A DNA stretch of 24,509 nucleotides from SURF-32 sp964648365. GTDB taxonomy: Bacteria; Planctomycetota; Phycisphaerae; UBA1845. The stretch is from positions 1 through 24,509 of the forward strand of contig CAZYLK010000085.1 of the NCBI GenBank assembly GCA_964648365.1, given 5' to 3'. This document shows, in pieces, positions 7,586 to 14,149 of this stretch (position 1 is its first letter; every line of letters begins with the position of its first letter). The notes below the pieces were generated by a model. The model did no database searches, was not told where the DNA came from, and was given only the letters and a program-made list of their open reading frames with translations. Position numbers and translations under genes: made by a program.

Positions 7586-7599
7586 GGCAATATGGCCAT
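7583..7599 (+). promoter_or_regulatory. Candidate ArsR operator over the arsR start codon
   Basis: CATGGCAATATGGCCAT overlaps the end of the -10 element, the predicted transcription start and the first codons of arsR. It matches 16 of 17 bases of 7969-7985 upstream of the ArsP-type permease gene. Binding here would block the promoter directly, which fits autorepression by an ArsR/SmtB protein. Confidence 0.6.
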
Positions 7600-7927
7600 C
7601 AATCGCCGACCGCGCCATTCCCGCGAGCGTTATCACGCCCGCGCCGCGATCGCCAAAGCGCTGGCCCATCCCACTCGGCTGATCATTCTCGAGGCGCTTG
7701 AACAGGGCGAGACGTGCGTGTGCGATCTCACCGAACTGGTCGGGGCCGACCAGTCAACGGTGTCCAAGCATCTGGCCATCCTGAAGCAGGCGGGCCTGGT
7801 CGAGGACCGCAAGGAAGGGGTGATGGCCTTCTATCGGATCAAGGTGTGCTGCCTCCAGGGGTTCTGGGAGTGCGTCGAGGCCGTCCTGGCCGAGAATCTC
7901 AAGGCGCAGCGGGCGGCGCTGCGGTAG
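7592..7927 (+). CDS. arsR: ArsR/SmtB-family metalloid-responsive repressor
   Basis: A 111-residue winged-helix repressor. LAHPTRLIILEAL (24-36) begins the domain, and QSTVSKHLAILKQAGLV (54-70) is the recognition helix region. TCVCDLTEL (41-49) holds the Cys-x-Cys pair (C42, C44), the classic As(III)/Sb(III) site of ArsR. Further cysteines at C86, C87 and C94 (KVCCLQGFWEC) could add ligands. Metalloid binding would release the protein from DNA. The ATG at 7592 has no ribosome binding site and lies 6 nt after a -10 element, so translation is probably leaderless. It heads the ars island and precedes the ArsP-type permease by 140 bp. Confidence 0.92.
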   Translation: MAINRRPRHSRERYHARAAIAKALAHPTRLIILEALEQGETCVCDLTELVGADQSTVSKHLAILKQAGLVEDRKEGVMAFYRIKVCCLQGFWECVEAVLAENLKAQRAALR

Positions 7928-7968
7928 GAGCCGCCTGAAGCGCCCGACAAGCCCCATACAGGCGCATT

Positions 7969-7994
7969 CATGGCAAAATGGCCATATTGGCATG
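7969..7994 (+). promoter_or_regulatory. Candidate ArsR operator upstream of the ArsP-type permease
   Basis: This 26-bp near-palindrome is centred on GGCC, with 11 of 13 pairs between 7969-7981 and 7982-7994. Its left 17 bp match the arsR operator at 16 of 17 positions. Its right part (7978-7993) matches the inverse of that operator at 15 of 16. It probably gives the permease gene its own ArsR control; no clear -35/-10 pair is seen near it. Confidence 0.6.
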
Positions 7995-8067
7995 GAATGT
8001 GCAGAGGGATTGGCATGTTGGCGGCCCCCCGGATGACGGCCGCCCGTTCACCCGCCGAGCGGATATC

Positions 8068-9420
8068 ATGCAGTCCCGGCAATTGAAGATCCTCGCAGCC
8101 CTCCTGGTGGTCTTCCTCATCGCCTATCTGCTGCCGCTGTCCGACCCGAAGATTCAGGCCGCCATCCTGGAGGCGTTCAAGCTGCTTCAGTGGTACGCCC
8201 GCAACCACACGCTCGCCTGCGTCGTTCCCGCGCTCTTCATCGCCGGGGCGATCATCACGTTCCTCTCGCAAGACGCCGTGATGCGCTACCTGGGTCCGAA
8301 ATCGAACAAGCTGGCGGCCTATTCGGTGGCGTCGGTTGCGGGCGTTGTGCTGGCGGTCTGCTCGTGCAGCGTCCTGCCCATGTTCGCGGGCATCTACAAA
8401 CTGGGCGCAGGATTGGGGCCGGCGTCGGCGTTTCTCTACTCCGGGCCGGCGATCAACGTGCTGGCGATCTTTCTGACGGCCCGGGTGCTCGGGCTGGACC
8501 TGGGCCTGTGGCGGGCGATCGGCGCCGTCGGATTCGCGTTTCTGGTCGGGCTGGGCATGGCGACCCTCTTCCGGCGCGAGGAACGGGCCAAGTCGATCGC
8601 GGGCGCGATGCTGCCGGAGGCGCCCGCGCCGAAACGGCGGGCGTGGCAGAACGGGTTGCTGCTGGCGGGCATGATCGGCTTTCTTGTGTTCAGCGATTGG
8701 TTCAACCCGGGGGACGCCATCATCCGGCGCATCGACGGCCGCGAGGTACGCGGCGTGGTTCTGCAGGAAATGCACGACGAGGTGATGATCCAGGTGCAGG
8801 AGTCGACCGACGGCGTGCGGGCCGGCGAGCGGCTGACGCTGGCCAAAAGCGACATCGCCGAGATCGTCGAAGCGAAGTCCTGGGTGATGGAAGTCCACCA
8901 CCTGCGCTGGTGGCTGGCGGCGGTATGCGGACTGCTGGTCGTGGTGATGACCCTGCGCTGGGTGGACCGCGGCGAGTTCGGTCAGTGGATGCACAACACG
9001 TGGGACTTCGCCAAGCTGCTGGTGCCGCTCCTTTTCGGCGGCGTGTTCGTGGTGGGTTTCATCTCGGCGCTGCTGCCGGACAAGGCTATCGGTCAGCTCG
9101 TGGGCGACAACGGCCTGCGGGCGAATCTGATCGGCTCGGTGGTCGGCGCGCTGTTTTACTTCGCGACGCTGACGGAGGTGCCGATTACGCAGGCGTTGAT
9201 GGAGCATGGGATGGCGCGTGGCCCGGCGCTGGCCCTGCTGCTGGCCGGCCCGGCTTTATCGTTGCCGAATATGCTGGTGCTTATCAAAGTCATGGGGACG
9301 AAGAAGACGGCTGCGTTCTGCATGCTCATCGTGATCGCCGCGACGACGGCGGGGATGATCTACGGCGGCGTGGCTGGCGACGATCCGGCAGGCGTAGCAG
9401 CGCTGGCCGGCGCGCGGTGA
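8068..9420 (+). CDS. arsP: ArsP/YraQ-type (DUF318) permease, probable organoarsenical exporter
   Basis: A 450-residue inner-membrane permease. Transmembrane segments are apparent at about 8-24, 49-66, 83-111, 120-140, 147-167, 195-210, 280-297, 317-336, 354-370, 384-405 and 415-434. The family signature CSCSVLPMFAGIYKLGAGLG (98-117) is followed by FLYSGPAINVLAI (122-134). ArsP members export trivalent organoarsenicals. Residues about 214-272 form an extra hydrophilic domain (AIIRRIDGREVRGVV, then GERLTLAKSDIAEIVEA) between membrane segments; I do not recall this as typical. I chose the ATG at 8068 because an in-frame start at 7978 would lie within the operator. Family assignment is firm; the substrate is inferred from the neighbours. 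Confidence 0.85.
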   Translation: MQSRQLKILAALLVVFLIAYLLPLSDPKIQAAILEAFKLLQWYARNHTLACVVPALFIAGAIITFLSQDAVMRYLGPKSNKLAAYSVASVAGVVLAVCSCSVLPMFAGIYKLGAGLGPASAFLYSGPAINVLAIFLTARVLGLDLGLWRAIGAVGFAFLVGLGMATLFRREERAKSIAGAMLPEAPAPKRRAWQNGLLLAGMIGFLVFSDWFNPGDAIIRRIDGREVRGVVLQEMHDEVMIQVQESTDGVRAGERLTLAKSDIAEIVEAKSWVMEVHHLRWWLAAVCGLLVVVMTLRWVDRGEFGQWMHNTWDFAKLLVPLLFGGVFVVGFISALLPDKAIGQLVGDNGLRANLIGSVVGALFYFATLTEVPITQALMEHGMARGPALALLLAGPALSLPNMLVLIKVMGTKKTAAFCMLIVIAATTAGMIYGGVAGDDPAGVAALAGAR

Positions 9421-9480
9421 ACGATCGCAGGACCGGTTGATGCAGATCACGGCAACGCTCACTGTGGAGGAATGCGGCGA

Positions 9481-10683
9481 ATGACGGAACGGACACCGAT
9501 GAAGCGGACCGGAGCATGTTACGAACCATCGGCGACGTCGGTCGCTTGCGGTCCGAGGCTTGGGTTTCTCGATCGCTGGCTGACGCTGTGGATCTTCCTG
9601 GCGATGGCCGTAGGCGTGGCGAGCGGATACGTCTTTCCCGGCGTGGAGGGCTTCATCAACCGCTTCCAGGCCGGTACGACCAACATCCCCATCGCCATCG
9701 GTCTGATCCTCATGATGTATCCGCCGCTGGCGAAGGTGAAGTATGAAGAGTTGGGTGATGTATTCCGCGACATCAGGGTGCTGGGACTTTCGCTGGTGCA
9801 GAACTGGATCATCGGGCCGATTCTTATGTTCGCGCTCGCGATCCTGTTCCTGCGCGGCTACCCGGAATACATGGTCGGCCTGATCATGATCGGCCTCGCC
9901 CGTTGCATCGCGATGGTGATTGTCTGGAACGAACTGGCCCGGGGCGACACCGAGTACGCGGCCGGGCTGGTCGCTTTCAACTCGGTCTTTCAGGTGCTGT
10001 TCTTCTCGGTCTATGCCTGGTTCTTCATCACGGTGCTCCCGCCGCTGTTCGGGCTGCAAGGGGCCGCCGTGAACGTTACCATCGGCCAGATCGCACAAAG
10101 TGTCTTCATCTACCTGGGCATCCCTTTCCTTGCGGGCATGGCTACGCGCCTCTTGCTGCTGAGGATCAAGGGCCGCGACTGGTATGAAACGAAGTTCATC
10201 CCGCGAATTTCGCCGATTACGTTGGTCGCGCTGCTGTTTACGATCCTGGTCATGTTCTCACTGAAGGGCGAGTTCATCGTGCAGTTGCCGCTGGACGTGA
10301 TCCGCATTGCCGTACCTCTGTGCATCTATTTCGTCGCGATGTTCCTCGTTTCCTTCTGGATGGGCAGGAAGCTGGGAGCCGATTACGGCAAGACGGCGAC
10401 CATCGCGTTCACGGCGGCGAGCAACAACTTTGAGCTGGCGATCGCCGTGACCATCGCCGTCTTCGGCATCGGCTCGGGCGTCGCGTTCGCGGCCGTGATT
10501 GGCCCGCTGGTGGAAGTGCCTGTCCTGATCGGACTGGTCAACGTCGCGCTGCTGTTTCAGCGGCGGTACTTCGGCGCCGATGGCGACGCCGTCGGGATGC
10601 GGGAAAGACATGCGGAACATGCCGGCGAGTGTCCCGTACCGGCGCCCGGCTGTTGCGTGAATTGGTCAACAGTTTGTCACTGA
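9481..10683 (+). CDS. acr3: ACR3-family arsenite efflux transporter
   Basis: A 400-residue inner-membrane protein of the ACR3/BART class with about ten membrane segments between 33 and 360. Family markers are NIPIAIGLILMMYPPLAKV (68-86), GLARCIAMVIVWNELARGD (138-156) with the conserved C142 needed for As(III) transport, FTAASNNFELAIA (310-322) and GPLVEVPVLI (341-350). GGAGG ends at 9470, so the ATG at 9481 (10 nt) fits better than the one at 9472 (1 nt). The gene follows the permease by 60 bp in the same direction. Unusually, the C-terminus extends past the last membrane segment into a cytosolic tail with four cysteines (C384, C391, C392, C399). Confidence 0.92.
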   Translation: MTERTPMKRTGACYEPSATSVACGPRLGFLDRWLTLWIFLAMAVGVASGYVFPGVEGFINRFQAGTTNIPIAIGLILMMYPPLAKVKYEELGDVFRDIRVLGLSLVQNWIIGPILMFALAILFLRGYPEYMVGLIMIGLARCIAMVIVWNELARGDTEYAAGLVAFNSVFQVLFFSVYAWFFITVLPPLFGLQGAAVNVTIGQIAQSVFIYLGIPFLAGMATRLLLLRIKGRDWYETKFIPRISPITLVALLFTILVMFSLKGEFIVQLPLDVIRIAVPLCIYFVAMFLVSFWMGRKLGADYGKTATIAFTAASNNFELAIAVTIAVFGIGSGVAFAAVIGPLVEVPVLIGLVNVALLFQRRYFGADGDAVGMRERHAEHAGECPVPAPGCCVNWSTVCH

Positions 10684-10723
10684 CGATGCGCATTCCGCGC
10701 CCTGATCGGATGGAGTCTGCGTC

Positions 10724-10954
10724 ATGAAGATCGAGATACTGGGAACCGGTTGCCCCAAGTGCAACATGCTGGCGGAAAACGCAAACGCGGCCGTGGCGAA
10801 GCTCGGCCTGCAAGCCGACATCGCCAAGGTCACGGACATCATGCAGATCACCCAGCGCGGCGTGATGATGACGCCGGCGCTGCTGGTGGACGGCAAGGTT
10901 GCGGCCGCGGGCAGAGTGCCGACGGTCGCCGAGATAGAGAAGCTGCTGGCCTGA
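10724..10954 (+). CDS. Small thioredoxin-fold redox protein (ArsE-like)
   Basis: A 76-residue cytosolic thioredoxin-fold protein of the 'redox-active disulfide protein 2' type. MKIEILGTGCPKCNML puts the CPKC redox pair at C10 and C13, and the cis-Pro region is MMTPALLVDGK (45-55). Such proteins often sit beside ArsP-type permeases. In the arsEFG operons described for nitroaromatic arsenical resistance, I recall a small thioredoxin-like ArsE acting with ArsF; the arsF and arsG homologues downstream make that role plausible here. It lies 40 bp after acr3 and is probably co-transcribed. The symbol is left blank because family membership does not prove ArsE function. Confidence 0.85.
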   Translation: MKIEILGTGCPKCNMLAENANAAVAKLGLQADIAKVTDIMQITQRGVMMTPALLVDGKVAAAGRVPTVAEIEKLLA

Positions 10955-11032
10955 CGCGATTGGCCTCTGACGGCGGAACTTCTCACTGTTTTGCGCGCAA
11001 TCGCCGCATGGAGCGAGTTCCGTTTCGGAAGA

Positions 11033-11301
11033 GGGGGAGTGAGGGAATAAGCGAGTAAGGGAGTAAGGGAGTAAGGGAGTGAGGGAGTCAGGGAGTGAGG
11101 GAGTCAGGGAAGAAGGACCACGAGGTTCAACTCTTCCAATTCCCCTCATTCCCTCACTTCCTTTCCATTTGGCTCTTTGGTCGCGGCCGGTGGCCGCCTC
11201 AGGGGAGTCAGGGAGTCAGGATAGAAAGACAGAGCGAATCGTCTTCCCTCTTCCCCTCACTCCCGTTTCCCTCACTCCCCCTGGTTGCGGCCGGCGGCCG
11301 C
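11033..11301. repeat. GGGAGTAA/GGGAGTCA repeat region between the arsE-like gene and arsF
   Basis: Tandem octamers (AGGGAGTA, AGGGAGTG, AGGGAGTC) run from 11033 to 11116. Reverse-complement versions follow at about 11138-11165 and 11243-11280, and a forward patch lies at 11202-11221, so the stretch can fold on itself. A 19-bp palindromic sequence with core GCGGCCGG(T/C)GGCCGC occurs twice, at 11179-11197 and 11283-11301. No gene is supported in 10955-11317. It splits the ars gene set and may hold a terminator or promoter. Confidence 0.8.
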
Positions 11302-11317
11302 GTACGGAGTTATGGAT

Positions 11318-11869
11318 ATGAACGCCAAGTCGATGAGCACGATACTACTGCTGGCGTTTGTGGGTGTGAGCATCGTCTATCTTGGCGTGCAGGAATTTCG
11401 CCCCGCGGCGCAGCCGGCGGTTTCGGCGAGCGGGGATGCCCCGCCCAGCGACTCGTCTCCACCCGCCGACATCGGCGCATCGTCCGCCGCGGCGGCTGGG
11501 GAGGCGTCGAGCACCGGCGGCGCCGAGGCGATGCACAGGGTCGTTGTCTACTACTTTCACAACACGCAGCGCTGCTCGACCTGCCTGAAAATCGAGAATT
11601 GGGCTCACAAAGCGGTTGCCGCCGAGTTTGCCGGCCCGCTGAAGCGCGGCGAAGTCGAATGGCGCGCGCTCAACGTGGAGGAGCCGCCCAACGAGCACTT
11701 CGCCACAGACTATCAACTCGTGGCCAGTTCGCTGGTCATCGTCGATCTGCACGACGGGCAGCAGCGCGCCTGGAGCAACATGGAGCGCGTGTGGGAACTC
11801 GTCCACGGCGACGAGGGGGAATTCGCGGAGTACGTCGCCGCGCAGGTCCGGGCGTATCTGGAGTCCTAA
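11318..11869 (+). CDS. arsF: ArsF-family protein (putative nitrophenyl-compound reductase subunit), membrane-anchored
   Basis: A 183-residue protein. An N-terminal membrane segment (7-23, STILLLAFVGVSIVYLGV) is followed by a Ser/Ala/Pro-rich linker (29-70) and a thioredoxin-like domain starting RVVVYYFHNTQRCSTCLKIE (74-93), with the redox pair C86/C89. This 'YYFH..RC.TC..IE' pattern is what I recognise from ArsF-family proteins. As I recall the arsEFG work, ArsE and ArsF reduce nitro groups of aromatic arsenicals. GGAG (11306-11309) is 8 nt before the ATG at 11318 and only 2 nt before an upstream ATG at 11312. The domain is probably extracytoplasmic. The arsG gene lies further downstream, beyond an inverted two-gene cassette. 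Confidence 0.82.
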   Translation: MNAKSMSTILLLAFVGVSIVYLGVQEFRPAAQPAVSASGDAPPSDSSPPADIGASSAAAAGEASSTGGAEAMHRVVVYYFHNTQRCSTCLKIENWAHKAVAAEFAGPLKRGEVEWRALNVEEPPNEHFATDYQLVASSLVIVDLHDGQQRAWSNMERVWELVHGDEGEFAEYVAAQVRAYLES

Positions 11870-11908
11870 AGCCGGCGATGATGACGAGGGCGACAGGCAC
11901 CGGGCCGT

Positions 11909-12178
11909 TCAGGAGGGCATTTCGCTCTCGGTGACCGTATAGATCATACTGACCTGCAGCCGTTCGTCCGGCGTGAGGGACTGGTCAATGATGCGCCAGA
12001 CCAGATCCTGGCGCTCCAGTGGACGCAATTTCGCAAATGCGTCCGCAATGACGAAGACGCGGTGGAGCCTGGTGCCTTGAACCCGCTCAATGTCGACCCT
12101 TGCCTCGATACCGGCGGTATCAAGGCCCTGAATCAGGACATCACGAAGGCGGCTGCCGAGTGTCGCTACCTTAGCCAT
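11909..12178 (-). CDS. Small hypothetical protein paired with a HEPN gene
   Basis: An 89-residue protein. The ATG at 12178 is preceded by GGAG at 8 nt. The upstream HEPN frame ends at 12166, so the genes overlap by 13 bp, a sign of translational coupling. The stretch RLHRVFVIADAFAKLRPLER and the following DLVWRIID (37-65) is weakly reminiscent of the BolA/KH-like fold (beta strand, then F.G or F.K loop, then helix), but the similarity is slight. It has no GS...DxD nucleotidyltransferase motif, so it is not a classical MNT antitoxin. It could be a partner or antitoxin of the HEPN protein; that rests on gene pairing only. Confidence 0.7.
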   Translation of the reverse strand: MAKVATLGSRLRDVLIQGLDTAGIEARVDIERVQGTRLHRVFVIADAFAKLRPLERQDLVWRIIDQSLTPDERLQVSMIYTVTESEMPS

Positions 12179-12624
12179 GGTGTGATCTCCTTGAGCCGCT
12201 CCAGAAACGCGGCGGACTCTGCGTGCGTGGCTTGCAACGTCGAGTACCGGATATGAATCGTCCACTCCGCACAGAGCTTCTTCAAACCCTGCAGCAACTG
12301 CGGATTTGTCGCTGCCAGCCGCGCGGTCAGTTCCGGCAGGTGCTCCAGAAGCGCTTCCAGATCATGCCACCGATAGCAAACGTCACGCAGCCGCCGCTGT
12401 CGGCCCTCACGTGCCGACGCCGCGTCTTGCTGCAACCAAGGGTATTTCTCAACCAGCGCCGCCTTGAGCAGCAGTTCGACCGAAATGCCGCCAAGGTACA
12501 TCGCCCCGTTCGCATGCCGGTTCTTGCCAAGGCTCTGCAGCGCGTCAGCATCAGCCCGTCATCGGTTGGCGACGGTTCGGGCCTGGGTCGCTGTAAGCCT
12601 CTGTCGTGCGAACACGGCACTCAT
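12166..12624 (-). pseudogene. HEPN-domain protein gene interrupted by an in-frame TGA
   Basis: Read from the ATG at 12624, one frame gives MSAVFARQRLTATQARTVAN and an R, then TGA at 12561-12559. The same frame continues without interruption as RADADALQSLGKNRHANGAM, then YLGGISVELLLKAAL, to a stop at 12166. The part between the TGA and the first internal ATG (12501) is clearly HEPN-family sequence (A...L...GK..RANGAxYLGG), so the gene appears to have lost an Arg or Trp codon by a point mutation. A promoter lies 6 nt before the ATG at 12624. Remaining possibilities are initiation at CTG 12540, a shortened protein from 12501, TGA readthrough, or an assembly error. HEPN proteins are often RNases or nucleotidyltransferase partners. 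Confidence 0.65.
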
Positions 12625-12630
12625 GGCGCC

Positions 12631-12659
12631 AGGATAGCGTCGGCGATTCATGGCAACAA
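12631..12659 (-). promoter_or_regulatory. Promoter of the HEPN cassette, predicted leaderless
   Basis: On the minus strand TTGTTG (12659-12654) and TATCCT (12636-12631) are separated by 17 bp. Six nucleotides (GGCGCC) then precede the ATG at 12624, the same geometry as arsR. No Shine-Dalgarno sequence is visible. The good promoter argues that the upstream ATG was the original start of the HEPN gene. Confidence 0.6.
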
Positions 12660-12718
12660 CGGTGTCCGGCGTCCGGTGCAGTCGCCCGAGCGGCGGTCGG
12701 CAACCAAGGAGTCATGAT

Positions 12719-13411
12719 ATGACGTCTGAATGGTGGCTCGCAGCCGGATCAGCGGCGTGGATGGGTATCCTGACGGCAATCAGCCCCTGCCCCCTGGCCA
12801 CCAACGTCGCCGCCATCTCGTTCATCAGCCGCCGCGTCGCCAGGCCGCACGCAGCGATTCTGACGGGCCTGCTTTATACGCTGGGACGCAGCCTCGTCTA
12901 CGTCGTCCTCGCAGCGCTGCTCGTATCGAGCCTGCTGTCCGCGCCGGGCGTGTCGATGGCACTGCAGAAGTATATGAACAAGCTGCTGGGGCCGCTGCTG
13001 ATCCTGGTGGGTATGGTGCTGCTGGGGTTGATCAGGTTCACGCCGCGCGGGTCGTCGTGGGCGCAGCGGTTCGGGCAACGGGCGGCGGGCTGGGGTGCGG
13101 TCTCCGGGCTGGCCCTGGGCATCGTCTTCGCGCTGTCGTTCTGCCCATCGTCGGCGGCGATTTATTTCGGCGGGCTGGTGCCGCTGGCGCTGGAGCGGGA
13201 ATCGAGCATCGCGCTGCCGCTGATCTACGGCGTCGCCACCGGGCTGCCGGTGGTGGCGTTCGCGATTCTCATCGTCGTCAGCACCCGTGCGACGGCTCGC
13301 GCTTTTGACAAGGTAGCGGCATTCGAGGTAGGGGCGCGGCGGATCACGGGCGCGCTGTTCATCGTCATCGGCATCTACTTCTGCCTGACGTTCATCTTCC
13401 GCCTGCTGTGA
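12719..13411 (+). CDS. arsG: ArsG-family permease, probable aromatic arsenical exporter
   Basis: A 230-residue inner-membrane protein with about six transmembrane segments (7-37, 46-72, 86-106, 124-141, 166-188, 210-228). The signature AISPCPLATNVAAISFI (20-36) holds C24, and FCPSSAAIYFGGLVPLA (141-157) holds C142. The pattern is that of the ArsG family, a small group related to DsbD/CcdA- and TauE-like transporters. As I recall, ArsG exports trivalent aminophenyl arsenicals made by ArsEF. AAGGAG (12706-12711) lies 7 nt before the ATG, a strong ribosome binding site, unlike that of arsR. Here arsG is separated from arsF by the inverted HEPN cassette and converges with arsC. Confidence 0.85.
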   Translation: MTSEWWLAAGSAAWMGILTAISPCPLATNVAAISFISRRVARPHAAILTGLLYTLGRSLVYVVLAALLVSSLLSAPGVSMALQKYMNKLLGPLLILVGMVLLGLIRFTPRGSSWAQRFGQRAAGWGAVSGLALGIVFALSFCPSSAAIYFGGLVPLALERESSIALPLIYGVATGLPVVAFAILIVVSTRATARAFDKVAAFEVGARRITGALFIVIGIYFCLTFIFRLL

Positions 13412-13449
13412 TTGATCGCCAGCGCGAAAGATCGCCATTCGAGCCCGGT

Positions 13450-13914
13450 TCAGACCAGGGAAGGCGCCTCCAGCCACTGGCGCAGCCGCGCCGCGATCGC
13501 ATCGCGCACGTGGCGGAACTCGGCGAGTTGGCGCTCCGGCTCGCTCGCCGGCACGGCGGCCGGGTCGTCGAAGGGCCAGTAGAGCGTCTGGAGGGCAAAG
13601 GGGTAGATGCGCGGGCATTGCTTCTGGGCGTTTTCGCACACGACGATGGCGGTGTGGATCGACACGCGGCCGAGGTATTCGCGCAGATCCTTCGAGCTCT
13701 GGCCGCTCGTGTCAATGCCGAGTTCGGCCATGACGCGATGCGTCAGCGGATGCACCGCTTTCGGCTCGGTCCCGGCGCTGTGGACGTCGTAGCGTTCGCC
13801 CGCCATGTGCCGCAGCAGCGCCTCCGCCATCTGGCTGCGGGCCGAATTGCCGGTGCAGAGGAAGAGCACGGTGCGCTTCTCCCCATGCGACGAAGTGTTT
13901 GCCGCGTGCTCCAC
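13450..13914 (-). CDS. arsC: Thioredoxin-coupled arsenate reductase (low-molecular-weight phosphatase family)
   Basis: A 154-residue cytosolic enzyme that reduces arsenate to arsenite. VLFLCTGNSARSQMAEALLR (16-35) is the CX5R phosphatase loop (C20, R26). The redox relay pair is VCENAQKQCP with C93 and C100, six residues apart, as in the Bacillus and Staphylococcus ArsC (C82/C89). WPFDDPA (113-119) carries the general acid Asp. The start is a GTG with GGAGAG upstream. It faces arsG across 38 bp and is transcribed toward it, so it needs its own promoter. Its product supplies arsenite to Acr3. Confidence 0.92.
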   Translation of the reverse strand: MEHAANTSSHGEKRTVLFLCTGNSARSQMAEALLRHMAGERYDVHSAGTEPKAVHPLTHRVMAELGIDTSGQSSKDLREYLGRVSIHTAIVVCENAQKQCPRIYPFALQTLYWPFDDPAAVPASEPERQLAEFRHVRDAIAARLRQWLEAPSLV

Positions 13915-14068
13915 CGAGGTCTCTCCGGTCAGACTCGTGCGGGATTCCAGCCGCTACTCCACGCTCCCGCCGCCGGGGATGGGAAGCTGCCGCATCCGAC
14001 CGTTGAACGCCGCTTGCGGCCGATCGGCGCCCGCCGGGGCGGGTTCCGCCGGCTCATTCCATAGTGCG

Positions 14069-14113
14069 GGCCGCGGCGTTGGACATCCCCTCCTGAAGGT
14101 CCAAGCCGCGGCC
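14069..14113. terminator. Long GC-rich hairpin downstream of the prepilin-like gene
   Basis: GGCCGCGGCGTTGGAC (14069-14084) pairs with GTCCAAGCCGCGGCC (14099-14113), 15 pairs with one bulged G and a 14-nt loop. It lies 36 bp past the stop of the minus-strand prepilin-like gene and before arsC. There is no T-tract, so factor-independent termination is uncertain. Confidence 0.55.
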
Positions 14114-14149
14114 GCTTGATCGTTGAGGCGTTACATCAGGCCGTCGGCC

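Noticed and set aside
7831..9207. Long minus-strand frame opposite arsR and arsP
   Set aside because: His/Arg/Gln-rich shadow of the permease; no family features.
12559..12561. Selenocysteine or programmed readthrough at the in-frame TGA
   Set aside because: No SECIS-like hairpin was recognised after it, and no Cys is expected at this position in HEPN proteins; a point mutation is simpler.
11909..12624. Classical HEPN-MNT toxin-antitoxin pair
   Set aside because: The small partner lacks the GS...DxD nucleotidyltransferase motif.
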